Origin: HXMU1420-13 sp965228545
GTDB lineage: Bacteria > Bacteroidota > Rhodothermia > Balneolales > Balneolaceae
Direction of reading: 5' to 3'
Length of the DNA: 64,000 bases
Assembly: GCA_965228545.1 (NCBI GenBank)
Contig: OZ245822.1
Coordinates: forward strand, 1,178,001-1,242,000
The notes under the pieces were generated by a model that saw nothing but the letters and a program-made list of their open reading frames with translations, was not told the origin of the DNA and did not search any database. The stretch's first letter is position 1. Every line of letters begins with the position of its first letter. Positions 10,301 to 19,449 of this stretch are shown here, piece by piece. Made by a program: the position numbers and the translations under genes.

Positions 10301-11561
10301 CTAAATTGGTATATCTTTTAACTGCGTTTCCGGCAATAGTATCGTCAGCGAAAGTTGCATTAGACCAATCGGTTCTCCAGGTATCAACTTCTACATCAGT
10401 ATAAGCATCACTAAAAAGTGAAATTACTAAGTCTGAGTCTTGAGTTGGCGTAGCAGGAGCATCGGTTGGAGCAGTACTAGGAGCCGCATTTGTATACGAA
10501 GCGAAACCATTCACTCCATCCATTGCGTATACATTAACACTTCCATCAGTATTTACTTTTGGGTGAGCTTCGCCATGAATTGAACTAAACGTGTCAGCAT
10601 CATCTCCCATAAGTGGAGAAGTTGCAACAGTAACAGGCGCAGTTGCGTCAGCTACATTATAAATAATTGCTTGTCCGGTTTTATTTCCCGTATCGGTACC
10701 ATCAATTCTGTAAGTATAAACTGATAGATGATCTTCCCCATTTAATTGGAAGGTATTAATACCATTTCTGGAACCTGTAAAACTAGCAGCTGCAAATTGG
10801 CTGTTTGCTACATATGCGCCTGTAGAGCTATAACGTTTAGGTGAAGTACCATTACCAGCAATATAGAAATCACTCGATCCGCCTACCATTAATGGTTCAG
10901 CATCAGAGTTAGCCGGGATAGCAACATTGTCGCCAGTAAGAGTGATGGTGTTTACACTCCAGGTTGCACCATTGTCTGCTGTTGTTAATACGTGGACAAT
11001 ACCCGGGTTAGAACCTGCGGCAGGTAACCACACTTCAACAGAATTGTCAGCTACAGAACCTTTCACAGAGAATTTATCTCCAAGACGCTGTGCCGTTGCA
11101 GTAGTAATGGTTAGCGAATCTGCATAAGCGCCACCTTCTGTTGTCCACCAGTATAGTCTAAATGGAGAAGTACTGGCGTCGGTAGCTAAATTTCCTAAAA
11201 AGATAACTCCGTCGTCCGAAACTTCTACATCATTTAAAGCGAATGTTCCGCCGCTTACACCCGAAAGGTCAAAAGCGGTTGCCGGAGTAACATCTGCACC
11301 GGTTTCTGCATCCATAACTCTTATAGTAGAGTTTGCTCTGTCTGCAGCATAAATCCTTGCGTTACCATTTACGGTACCATACGCCATACCCCTAACTGAA
11401 CCGACAGTAAACCATGATGGTAAACCCTCAGCAGCACCGGTACGTGCAGTACGTTCCCACAGGGTATTCATTTCCTGTGCCTGAACATCCATAGTAAATG
11501 CCGTCATTACGAAGGCAAATACAAAGACACTCAGAAAGTGTTTATGAATTAATCGTATCAT
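7344..11561 (-). CDS. Multidomain T9SS surface protein, probably starch binding (SusE/F-like role)
   Basis: A 1405-aa exported protein. It has a signal peptide (1-28) and a beta-propeller-like region (about 30-355) opening LWERTARTGAAEGLPSWF, which resembles DUF4623-type domains. A low-complexity T/P/A linker follows (about 355-375). Next come a carbohydrate-binding-like beta sandwich with an acidic GEGGDGEGDDSES stretch (about 380-545) and an OB-fold-like domain (about 550-740). Then there are several beta modules with starch-binding character, including VRGSFNGWGDNRM (CBM20/48/SusE-like). The chain ends in a type-A T9SS sorting signal (NYPNPFNPSTN, ending KRMMLIK). No catalytic motif was seen. 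As the fifth gene after the TonB receptor it holds the place of SusE/SusF, so surface capture of starch is the likely role. Function is inferred; the sorting signal is certain. Confidence 0.75.
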   Translation of the reverse strand: MIRLIHKHFLSVFVFAFVMTAFTMDVQAQEMNTLWERTARTGAAEGLPSWFTVGSVRGMAYGTVNGNARIYAADRANSTIRVMDAETGADVTPATAFDLSGVSGGTFALNDVEVSDDGVIFLGNLATDASTSPFRLYWWTTEGGAYADSLTITTATAQRLGDKFSVKGSVADNSVEVWLPAAGSNPGIVHVLTTADNGATWSVNTITLTGDNVAIPANSDAEPLMVGGSSDFYIAGNGTSPKRYSSTGAYVANSQFAAASFTGSRNGINTFQLNGEDHLSVYTYRIDGTDTGNKTGQAIIYNVADATAPVTVATSPLMGDDADTFSSIHGEAHPKVNTDGSVNVYAMDGVNGFASYTNAAPSTAPTDAPATPTQDSDLVISLFSDAYTDVEVDTWRTDWSNATFADDTIAGNAVKRYTNLDFVGIETVSSQINTNGMTHLRFDLWTPDATTFRIKLVDFGPTGGFSGEGGDGEGDDSESEIAWENPAQGEWITYEIPLSDFTGLTSRGNIAQVIFSGLPTAGVTAYIDNLYFYNDGTAIPSTIAEARVMSKGKVTINGVMNTPDYGFNHGQFFLQDETGGINVFYSGVGGEQNQDDPSFTGWSVGDTLEITGMLGAFSNQIQINPDTVIVKGAGTTKPSPKVITAADLKVDSEAQSTIVKIEDVSLAEGETWPEDAQVSSGVSVDVVAGDSAFTLRIDRGQSFFDGAPAPTERFNLIGVMARNNDDVQIMPFDSTDIANIVNVTFMVNTATHPDTLMEDHYVAVFGGVNSSTGYNAPYLGQTIDWNNSTELVATNVGGDYWMVSFDMAAGDEINYKWWAGVDKDTGLRNGGETGWESGGNNYFMLPVDANTDVTTDLQWYETREAPFEMKEDSTAFVFRVNVGAQVQNNDLDLETGLVGIRGSEGFFAGGWDAATPMEQISAQGDDIFFAGVVYVDNDSLANFTSPIAYKFVIEDQDGTISWENGDNYTFDISDNDTTLYWRYFDNVPPTDAVIVTTALNFEVNVGILEGIGFFNSAIDTVSVRGSFNGWGDNRMTFNDISGNYDALNIPFTAAVESDVTYKYFIKWDERRDEETSEFFLGGITHDQSGWEEPGVTGGADRRFSITDNPAQAVQSENYNGVSPQALITPANTTGGGQITVTFSVDMSAAVTRDDGTAPFNPATDSVFLFVDTPFFALTNDITVPGDNGQNFITLSNEEREKLRFTDDNSDMVYTLDLTLAPLTLNHIGFRIAYGQPTSETGDLFANGGGFDAGRRHYQYIQPMVTPDGDDLDDQPDVTWPATFQFETLTWAATDLEWETPPDYTKITSSNEGENEIAKQFELLQNYPNPFNPSTNISFSLPNAADVRLTVYNLLGQEVATLINGKTLNSGTHTVAFDASALSSGMYIYRIEAGNFTSTKRMMLIK

Positions 11562-11601
11562 TTTTTCTCCATGTGTGTTTTGTTTTATTTTTAGAAAGCA
11601 A

Positions 11602-12627
11602 TCAGAAGTAAACCTGAATGCTTAGTTTATTTACATCACCTAGATATGAATATCCGTGGTAAGTGTAATTAAATGCGACTCCAAGATTGTTTGGCAGCGT
11701 GTATTTTACACCAATGCCGCCATTAAACTTTTCAATTGCATCGTCTTGCCCGATATATGGCATTCCTCCCCGAATAAACACTTTTTCATTTAGTAAAGAA
11801 AGTTCCCCACCGATACTTAAACTTTGAGTATTGTTCGAAGGATTATTGCCATCAATTGCTACAGTTGCTTTAGTTCCATTCCGATCATATGCATCCCAAG
11901 CAAGGCCAACTTTTAACATAAGTGGTAAATCGTAACCTGTTGTTGCTAAGTTAGCATCCGGCTGATAATTCCCTTCGGCTGACCTGTCGGGATCCGAAGA
12001 TATGATCAGGTCGTTTCCACTCATTTGCATTTTAGAGCCAATGTTAGTTACGCTTACGCCAAATCGAATTCCATAAAAAGGAGTATCGTAAATCGTACCA
12101 ACATCGAACGCCAGTGTTGAGGCAGAACTATTAGCAATCTGCTCGTAAACTACTTTTGCAGTTCCACCAATCGTAAACTGAGGTATAAGATATTGGGCAT
12201 AACTAGCCCCAAAAGTTACCGAATAGGCATTAAAGGTTCTTCCTGTTTTCCCTTGTGCTTCGGCAGTGGTTTCTTCGAACTCGCCGTAATTCATTGCTAG
12301 TACGTGTACTCCTACAGCACCTTTATTTGTAGGAATTGCAGCCCCCAAGTAGGAATGATTAAAATCTAAAAACCAATCGGTGATTTCAACTTGTAGCTGT
12401 CCGGTACCAATATCAGAAAGTCCTGCAGGATTTAATACCATCGCAGAAGCATCGTTTACTGTTGCTGTATAAGCACTCATAGCCGATGAACGTGCACCCA
12501 CAGGTACACGAAGAAAATCGGCGGCTGTTGTACCGGCTTTTGATAACTGAGCTTGAATTGCCGTAGTTGGAACCATTACAGCAACAATAATGAGTGTGTA
12601 TAGGATTTTTTTCATGTTCTTCATCAT
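11602..12627 (-). CDS. PorV/PorQ-family outer-membrane beta-barrel protein
   Basis: 341 aa with signal peptide (1-26). The mature start KAGTTAADFLRVPVGARSSAMSAY with the following NDASAMVLNPAGL is the hallmark of the PorV/PorQ (FadL-like) family. The chain ends in a beta strand with terminal aromatic F. PorV is the T9SS shuttle that accepts cargo from the translocon, while other paralogues pair with specific surface systems. Its start overlaps the stop of the 1270-aa gene by 4 bases (ATGA), indicating translational coupling. Being inside the starch operon, it may serve as a dedicated partner of the 1270-aa or 1405-aa protein, or as a channel, rather than as the general PorV. Family call strong, specific role inferred. 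Confidence 0.85.
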   Translation of the reverse strand: MMKNMKKILYTLIIVAVMVPTTAIQAQLSKAGTTAADFLRVPVGARSSAMSAYTATVNDASAMVLNPAGLSDIGTGQLQVEITDWFLDFNHSYLGAAIPTNKGAVGVHVLAMNYGEFEETTAEAQGKTGRTFNAYSVTFGASYAQYLIPQFTIGGTAKVVYEQIANSSASTLAFDVGTIYDTPFYGIRFGVSVTNIGSKMQMSGNDLIISSDPDRSAEGNYQPDANLATTGYDLPLMLKVGLAWDAYDRNGTKATVAIDGNNPSNNTQSLSIGGELSLLNEKVFIRGGMPYIGQDDAIEKFNGGIGVKYTLPNNLGVAFNYTYHGYSYLGDVNKLSIQVYF

Positions 12628-15600
12628 TTTATCACCGCAAATTTTCCAACTTTTTCGCCAACGCCCGGAGCTTCTATATGGAACAGATAAATTCCATAAG
12701 ATATCTCAAGATTGTCTTTGGTGAGCATATTCCAAGCGTAGGTTCCTCCATAACCGTTTAATAAATCCGATTCTTCGATTTCAATTTCTTTGATCATTAC
12801 TCCCGAAGCAGTAAAAATCCTCAATGTTGCCGGTGCAGGTATCCCTGTAAAGTGTAACTCTCTCCTGTGTTGGCGATTCGTTGGGGTAGCCTCCGGCTCA
12901 AAGATATTTGAAACTTTGTACGGGTTCGGGATAACCAGTATGTTGTCAAGTTCACTTCTGGCTGTATCAGCATTTACTCTGGGTAAGTTGTCGGTATCAA
13001 AAGTAAACTGAAATTTATCGCGCTCGATAAATGGTTTGTTGGTAAAGATTTTGAGTGTATCGCCGGGCTCCGGATTACGAGTTAGAAGTGCACCTTCTGA
13101 TAAAAAGGCCGACATAGTGATACGATATGTAACCGTATCTTCAACATCCCTGAAGTCTTCAACCAAGTAAATCAAATCAGAGCATCTGCCACTTAAACTG
13201 GAAACTGCTGATAACTGCCCTGCCTCTGGTGGCGAGTAATTATCCGGCGGGAAGAAGGTTGGGTTACATCGTTGCTGAAATGTGGTGGCATTCTGTAAAT
13301 CTAGGAAAGCATAATCCACATCTTCATCTAAATAGGAATTATAAATTCTAAAGTTTGTTGAAACAGAAGGAAGGTTTGTAAACGTACCTGGTGAGGTTTC
13401 AACCGTTTTATTTACAGACTGTCCAAAGCCAACATTGTCTCCAATTATTATTTGATAATCAGAGATTTTAGGCGGCCCAAGTGTAAAGATTTCTTGGTTA
13501 TGTGGAGCAACATCGGTATCGAATTCCCATCCTGTTCTATCCACATCAATTCCTGTTTCTGTAACATTGTTTAACCGAACAGTAAAACCTTCTGCAACAG
13601 GATTTGGCCCACCATTTAGGTTAGTTGATCGTGAAATTAACGTATCAGGTGTTCCACCAGTCACATTTCTGAGTGTAAAGTTTTTGGTTTTAAGAGTATC
13701 GGGTGCACCATTTACAACTATCAATGTGTCTTCGAATACAACATCGTACACATTATTTTCTTTCAATGCGCGAGGGTCTATAATCTCTACATTAACCGTT
13801 CCTCCTGGTGATCCTGAAACAATAGATGCATTAGGCGTCTCTGGCGAGATATATCCTGCCTGTTGACGTGAAGGACGAACCTCCACCACATTTTGCCCAA
13901 GAATTACACTTCCATCGGGATTTAATGAAATCTGTACCGGCGATTCTGACGGACCAATGGCATTTGGCTCGTACCCAAAATCGTAGGATGTTACCGCATA
14001 GTAGTATTTACGGCCATTAATCACTTCAGTATCTTCATACACGTGTTTTAGGCCTGTGTCTCTCCCGAGGTTAAACTGTATTCCTTCGTCCGAAACTGGG
14101 TGAAAACCACTAATACCATTTCTATTATCGTAAATAGCTATCGGACGAAGATACGTACCGGAGCCTAATCCATTAGTGATGCTTCGAATCTCTTCGAACG
14201 TTACATCAGTAGTTCGATAAATTTTATACCCTTCGAAATCTTTACCATCTCCACCTGATTGCCTTTTTATGTACCTATCAATCGACTCCTCTGCACTGGT
14301 ATCCCAATATAGGGTAACTTTTCCGTCACCGGCCACCGCCGTTACAATTGGAGGATCCGGAGCAACAGCAAACTGATAATCTTCGCTATACGCACTTGTA
14401 GCATTTTCAAGATTAGTTTCAACTTTTGCACGGTCATCAGCTGAGGATACATTTTCCTGTGCTGCGGTTACTGCAACTGCAAAACGCTCTGAGGATCCTT
14501 TTGCCAACGGGAATAAACTTGATGACACAAAAATATCAGAGTCTGTACCTGGATCTACCACAAACTCTCCGGGTATTAAATAATTGAACCAGATACTGGC
14601 ATCTTGATCTACCTGTAGTGCACCTGCGTCAAAAATACTTACGCGCGATACCCCAATCAGATCGGTTTCACTTACATCAGTTTTATCAATATTTGGCTCA
14701 CCAGGGAAGGTTGTTCCGGCACCGGAGGTTGGCAAGCCATCGCCTTGCCCTTCACTTACCGAAGCATCGTTACCTTGTATACCAACATCGTCAGATTGAG
14801 CAATCCAATCGTTGTCGTTATCAAAGCGATCTTCCCTTCCTTCATCCATCATCGGAGCACTGGTGTGATAATTCTGGAACCGGCCTTGGTAATCGTTATT
14901 TACTAAATCGGCAAAATCGGCATCACTTTGTATCCGGGCGCGTATATCTTGGTTAGAAACAATTAAACCACGACCGAGTGTATCCCCTACCTCAAATTCA
15001 AGGTAGTTAATGAAGCGTACTGCACGAGGAGTAAATTGCCCTGTAGTTGGGTTTAAGGTAGTTTTTGTAAGATGATTTGGTCGGTTTTCGTCAATTAAGC
15101 CGTCAAAGTCGCTATCAAAGCCATCAATGTGAATACCGAATGCAGGATCGGTTTGCGGCAGGTTATCTTCAGTTATCGCTATGGTTGCACCACCGAAATC
15201 CCATGTGATACCTTGCGAAACAAAAGGAGCGCCGGTATAGGTATCGATTACGCGTGAATTATCACTAAGAATTCGAACAATTTTATCACCTACGTTGATA
15301 ACTCTCTCATCAAAATCATCGGGCGTGAATTCTCTGATTAACGTGTCAACTAGAAACGATTCGTTGTAGAATCCTCCTCCTTGAGTAGTTAAGGGATTGT
15401 ATAGGTTAAATTTGCTAGGCTCGAAATATTCACTTACAGGATAATATGAGTCAGAATCTCCATCATTGTCGATACCATCAATCGCATTACCCGGCGTTTC
15501 GATGAATTTTAAACCTAGCTGACCAATTAGTCCACCATCAAATACTTCTCCACCATTTTCACGCTCTGTATCGGTTAAAAATGCAATACCACGAATCTCA

Positions 15601-16436
15601 TCAAATTCAGGCTCATCACCATTAGTATTTCCACCTACAAAGTCTGCAATCCAAAGACCGAACGACATACGAGGGTAATCGTAACTGGCATCATTTTTAA
15701 TCTCAAAGATATTGAAATGAGTAGCACTTACAAGGGTTTGAGACCATGCCATTACGCGGGTATCCATGATAATGCCTAACCCACCGCGAAGTGGGTCTGT
15801 TAAATCTGGCTGAAATCTCGAACTATTGTAGCGTGTATAACGATCATCACCGGCTTTGTAATAAAATTCAACATCTGCATTGAATCTATCTCTCCCAAAA
15901 TAGCCGTTCCAAGAACCACACCAACCATCGCCACCATCTTCGAACTTATCGGGCCAGCAATTAGGCCACGTATTTTCAATAGGTGAATTCGGACCGCGAT
16001 CGCTACGAGCGATTTCATCTGAATCATCTCTGGAGTAACCTTTAATCGGGTTAAGCGACCAGTTTGTTCGTCCATCTCGGCTCGTTTTATACGAGGCTAC
16101 ACTCACCATCGGAAACACATCGTCTTCAGGCGTACTTTGATCTGGTACTTCGGTGCCAAACATTACACTCATAAAGTACATATACTCGCGATTTGAGTTT
16201 CTTGGAAACTCAAACAATAACTCATTAATTGCGCTACTGTTACGCCGACCAGCATGCCCGGTGTTATGATAAGTTGCGCGTAGCTGATTTCCATCCATTA
16301 TGGAAATCTTACGTTGGTCGAAATCTGATCGTTCTTCACTTGGTTCGTAGTCTTGATCCTGAGCAGAGACAGAACCTACCAGCAACAACGAACAAGCAAA
16401 TATGGAAAGTAAATAGGATTTGGGTGTATTAGTCAT
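12624..16436 (-). CDS. Large secreted protein with DxDxDG repeats, FnIII-like and FlgD-like C-terminus; receptor partner
   Basis: A 1270-aa protein with signal peptide (1-25). The N-terminal half has several Ca-binding-like acidic motifs: DGIDNDGDSD near 318, DGFDSDFDGLIDEN near 435, and DRFDNDND near 535. A fibronectin-III-like segment (about 690-840) contains VTLYWDTSAEESIDRY and YYYAVTSYDFG. The C-terminus (about 1190-1270) is FlgD/T9SS-like: LRIFTASGVMIKEIEI ... YGIYLFHIEAPG ... KFAVIK. No enzyme motif was recognised. It lies 5 bases after the TonB receptor and overlaps the PorV-like gene, the place where SusD would be. I infer an extracellular glycan-binding lid or assembly subunit for the receptor. 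It does not look like SusD (no helical TPR-like character), so a new partner class is possible. Confidence 0.6.
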   Translation of the reverse strand: MTNTPKSYLLSIFACSLLLVGSVSAQDQDYEPSEERSDFDQRKISIMDGNQLRATYHNTGHAGRRNSSAINELLFEFPRNSNREYMYFMSVMFGTEVPDQSTPEDDVFPMVSVASYKTSRDGRTNWSLNPIKGYSRDDSDEIARSDRGPNSPIENTWPNCWPDKFEDGGDGWCGSWNGYFGRDRFNADVEFYYKAGDDRYTRYNSSRFQPDLTDPLRGGLGIIMDTRVMAWSQTLVSATHFNIFEIKNDASYDYPRMSFGLWIADFVGGNTNGDEPEFDEIRGIAFLTDTERENGGEVFDGGLIGQLGLKFIETPGNAIDGIDNDGDSDSYYPVSEYFEPSKFNLYNPLTTQGGGFYNESFLVDTLIREFTPDDFDERVINVGDKIVRILSDNSRVIDTYTGAPFVSQGITWDFGGATIAITEDNLPQTDPAFGIHIDGFDSDFDGLIDENRPNHLTKTTLNPTTGQFTPRAVRFINYLEFEVGDTLGRGLIVSNQDIRARIQSDADFADLVNNDYQGRFQNYHTSAPMMDEGREDRFDNDNDWIAQSDDVGIQGNDASVSEGQGDGLPTSGAGTTFPGEPNIDKTDVSETDLIGVSRVSIFDAGALQVDQDASIWFNYLIPGEFVVDPGTDSDIFVSSSLFPLAKGSSERFAVAVTAAQENVSSADDRAKVETNLENATSAYSEDYQFAVAPDPPIVTAVAGDGKVTLYWDTSAEESIDRYIKRQSGGDGKDFEGYKIYRTTDVTFEEIRSITNGLGSGTYLRPIAIYDNRNGISGFHPVSDEGIQFNLGRDTGLKHVYEDTEVINGRKYYYAVTSYDFGYEPNAIGPSESPVQISLNPDGSVILGQNVVEVRPSRQQAGYISPETPNASIVSGSPGGTVNVEIIDPRALKENNVYDVVFEDTLIVVNGAPDTLKTKNFTLRNVTGGTPDTLISRSTNLNGGPNPVAEGFTVRLNNVTETGIDVDRTGWEFDTDVAPHNQEIFTLGPPKISDYQIIIGDNVGFGQSVNKTVETSPGTFTNLPSVSTNFRIYNSYLDEDVDYAFLDLQNATTFQQRCNPTFFPPDNYSPPEAGQLSAVSSLSGRCSDLIYLVEDFRDVEDTVTYRITMSAFLSEGALLTRNPEPGDTLKIFTNKPFIERDKFQFTFDTDNLPRVNADTARSELDNILVIPNPYKVSNIFEPEATPTNRQHRRELHFTGIPAPATLRIFTASGVMIKEIEIEESDLLNGYGGTYAWNMLTKDNLEISYGIYLFHIEAPGVGEKVGKFAVIK

Positions 16437-16440
16437 AATG

Positions 16441-19440
16441 TTAGAAAGACAGTTGAACCCCTAGTTGAATGCGACGTGGTTCAGCATATCTACTAGGGTT
16501 GTTATAAAAATCGGGGTGTGCGTTTTGCTGAATATTAACAGGCAATGGTCGATCCGGTTCTCCAGAATCGTTAAATACGCTGTTTACTAATTTGGTATCA
16601 AAGAGATTGTACACATTCAGAAAAACCTGAAGTCTGTTTTCTCCTAGTTCAAAATTCTTGTATGCGTTAATATCAACCGTAAATCTGTTTGGTAAGCGCG
16701 ATGTATTTCTCAAATCTCTTGTACTTGCAACTTCGCCGACCAATACTCCCGGAACGTTTCTTGAGGGTGTGTAGGGTGAGCCTGAACTAAATTTAGCCAA
16801 TAGGTTTGCTCCCCATGTTTTACCGGTGTAAAACATGGAACCATTTAATATATGGGTTCTATCCCAATCTAGCGGCTGTACTAGTTTAGTAAGTGCTTGT
16901 GTTTGATTTGTAGAATCAATTTGCCCACCTTGAGCGATTATGTTAAAAAACTCTGAAGCAGGATCTGAGTTACTACCTTCTACAATACCAAATGTATAAT
17001 CCAGCCCGAAATTAAACTGCTGGCTTACATATTGATTAAATGCGAAAGTAGTTCCGATTGATCTTGAAAAATCGCGGTTGAAATAAATACCGTAGGTAAT
17101 TGATGGACTGGCTGTTACTTGTGGGCGGCTGGATACATAATCACGCGTATCTTTATAGTATGCAGTAAACTCAATAGCTGTTCCTTCTAAAATCTCTTGC
17201 TTTAACCCTAATTCATATTGTACCGAACGCTCTGGCTTTAGGTTCGGGTTTCCAAACAATGTTTGATTTCCCCCACCTTGAGATAGTAAAATTCTAGAGT
17301 TCGTGTACAGTCTGTCGTATGAAGGCATTTGAAAGAAATAACCATATGAGAAGTAGATTACACCTGCATCGTTAATAGGATATGCTACCCCTATACGTGG
17401 TGAAACCTGATATTTCACATCGGCATCTTTCCACCAGTAAGCCTGCCTATCGGCAACAGTTAAATCTGGCTCATTTTCATCTTGTTGTCCATTGTTGTTC
17501 AGATCGTTGTATTGATTCTCGGGTTTCAATGGCAACTCGATATCCGGATCTTCAGGATCAGCCGCAATTTGAGTATTTGGATCAAAATAATCGAATCTTA
17601 ACCCTACATTAATAATCAGATTTTCATATTCAATTTTATCTTGTATGTAGCCACTAAATGTAATAGGGTTTTCGGTGTATTTTTGATATCCAGGAGTATT
17701 TACAGCCGGAAAGCCAAGTTCTAAACACGGAAATTGATTATCTACATTTTCACATACTACTCTTAGTTCATCAGGAGTACCGTCAGGAAAATCGATTCCA
17801 TCTTGCGTAAGCGGGGCCAAACCTACACTTGAGAATTTAATCTCATCGAATTGTGCCGTGATACCCGCTTTAATAAAGTGAAACTCACTCAACTGGCTTG
17901 ACACTTCAATTTTACCTATGTAGGTATTGGTTGATCTACTAAATCGACTATTGTTCGTATTGTATGTGTTAAATTGCCCTGCATTTGGAATTTGATTTCC
18001 ATATTGCAGGTTTGAAGTACCAAATAACGGGTTAGATAAATTATCGTAGTTAAAGTAGCGAGGATCCCAAGCATTTTCGTACAAATAATTCTCGAAGGCG
18101 TTGTATCTGTTTGCCAGGTTCACTGTCAAAAAGGTAGTATTTGAAGGCGTTATTGTAGTTTTCAAGTTTAATGTATAATTATCCCTGTAATTGGTACTCT
18201 CACCAAGCGGCACAAACTTATTACTAAAGTTGTAACCTTGTCCTTCTTCGGTAGCATACGAACCAATTAGGTTAAACTTTAGAGCACTTGAGAATCGATA
18301 TTCCATATTCCCCTGAAAAGACCGAGACATAAAATTATTCATATTTACTAGTGAACTATCTCGGGTACCATCATCTCGAATTTCCAGCAATTGTTGCCCT
18401 TCGATTAGAACTGTATCAGCCGTATACCATGGCAAATTAAAATCTACTCGTTCGTTGTAAAGTGTTCGGTACTCATCAAAATTGGTATCTAATGGAACAC
18501 GATCTACATATTTTCCATGTGGAGAGTACAGATTTCTACCAGTGAGATATCCTTTATTCTCAAATTGACGAGCTGTTGCAAAAAAAGTCAATTTATCTTT
18601 AATAATTGGCCCGGAGACCGATGCATTAAAGTTACTCATACGCAGTGGATTAAAACTACCAAGGTCGGTTCCAATGCCATCATATAAATCACTTCTGTTG
18701 GAAGCCATGTAACCACCGCTCCATGCTCTGAAAGACGCATCGTAATCATTTCCACCCGACTTTGTTACAACGTTTACTACCCCTGAAAGCGCTTGACCAT
18801 GTTCTGCATTAAAAGAACCGGATATAACTTGCAGTTCCTGAATAGATTCATTTTCGAGCCGAACACCAGCCGAACCATCATAATCATCGGTTACGCGAAT
18901 ACCATCTACAACATATGATACTTCTGAAGCTCGCCCTCCACGAATGTGAATGGCCCCATTGTTACTAACATTAACCCCAGCTTGTAGTTGAATTACATCC
19001 GTAACTTCCTGCACTGGCAATTTTTCAATTTCTGCACTACTTACACGCGCCTCAGAACTAGTAATATCTTTTATCACAGCCTGGCGTTGCGCAACAACAA
19101 CAACTTCTTCACCTTCAAAAGACTCTGGCTGTAATACAAAGTCTTGTTCGGTAGTTAAATCGGTTCGAACAATTACCTCTTGCACTACTGAAGTAGCATA
19201 GCCAATGTATCTTGCTTCCAGTGTGTAACTTCCGGGAGGTACGTTAAGCATTAAATATTTTCCATCGATATCGGTAATTGCGCCTTTTGTGGTACCTTTA
19301 ATACCCACTGTTGCACCAATTAATGGTTCGCCAGAATCAGCATCTGTAAGTGTTCCTGTAACTTTCCCCGACTGAGCCACAGCCAGCACAGGTAAACCTA
19401 AAAGAAGTAGGGTGAGTAGTATTTTTTTAAGCGTATTCAT
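16441..19440 (-). CDS. TonB-dependent outer-membrane receptor (maltodextrin/starch uptake)
   Basis: 999 aa: signal peptide (1-22), carboxypeptidase-regulatory-like beta domain (about 24-105, GKVTGTLTDADSGEPLIGATV), plug domain (about 120-235, with IHIRGGRASEVSYVVDGI), then a 22-strand-type barrel ending in LGVQLSF with terminal F. The N-terminal carboxypeptidase-like extension is typical of SusC-like and other Bacteroidetes-group receptors. It imports large substrates into the periplasm using TonB/ExbBD energy. The locus context points to starch oligosaccharides. It stands 9 bases after the parvulin lipoprotein and 4 bases before the 1270-aa gene, in one operon. No SusD neighbour exists, which is unusual for SusC-type receptors. 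Confidence 0.92.
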   Translation of the reverse strand: MNTLKKILLTLLLLGLPVLAVAQSGKVTGTLTDADSGEPLIGATVGIKGTTKGAITDIDGKYLMLNVPPGSYTLEARYIGYATSVVQEVIVRTDLTTEQDFVLQPESFEGEEVVVVAQRQAVIKDITSSEARVSSAEIEKLPVQEVTDVIQLQAGVNVSNNGAIHIRGGRASEVSYVVDGIRVTDDYDGSAGVRLENESIQELQVISGSFNAEHGQALSGVVNVVTKSGGNDYDASFRAWSGGYMASNRSDLYDGIGTDLGSFNPLRMSNFNASVSGPIIKDKLTFFATARQFENKGYLTGRNLYSPHGKYVDRVPLDTNFDEYRTLYNERVDFNLPWYTADTVLIEGQQLLEIRDDGTRDSSLVNMNNFMSRSFQGNMEYRFSSALKFNLIGSYATEEGQGYNFSNKFVPLGESTNYRDNYTLNLKTTITPSNTTFLTVNLANRYNAFENYLYENAWDPRYFNYDNLSNPLFGTSNLQYGNQIPNAGQFNTYNTNNSRFSRSTNTYIGKIEVSSQLSEFHFIKAGITAQFDEIKFSSVGLAPLTQDGIDFPDGTPDELRVVCENVDNQFPCLELGFPAVNTPGYQKYTENPITFSGYIQDKIEYENLIINVGLRFDYFDPNTQIAADPEDPDIELPLKPENQYNDLNNNGQQDENEPDLTVADRQAYWWKDADVKYQVSPRIGVAYPINDAGVIYFSYGYFFQMPSYDRLYTNSRILLSQGGGNQTLFGNPNLKPERSVQYELGLKQEILEGTAIEFTAYYKDTRDYVSSRPQVTASPSITYGIYFNRDFSRSIGTTFAFNQYVSQQFNFGLDYTFGIVEGSNSDPASEFFNIIAQGGQIDSTNQTQALTKLVQPLDWDRTHILNGSMFYTGKTWGANLLAKFSSGSPYTPSRNVPGVLVGEVASTRDLRNTSRLPNRFTVDINAYKNFELGENRLQVFLNVYNLFDTKLVNSVFNDSGEPDRPLPVNIQQNAHPDFYNNPSRYAEPRRIQLGVQLSF

Positions 19441-19449
19441 TAATCATTT

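Noticed and set aside
12624..16436. SusD homologue in the starch operon
   Set aside because: The 1270-aa protein has no lipobox and no helical TPR-like SusD pattern; it is beta-rich with DxDxDG and FlgD-like features.
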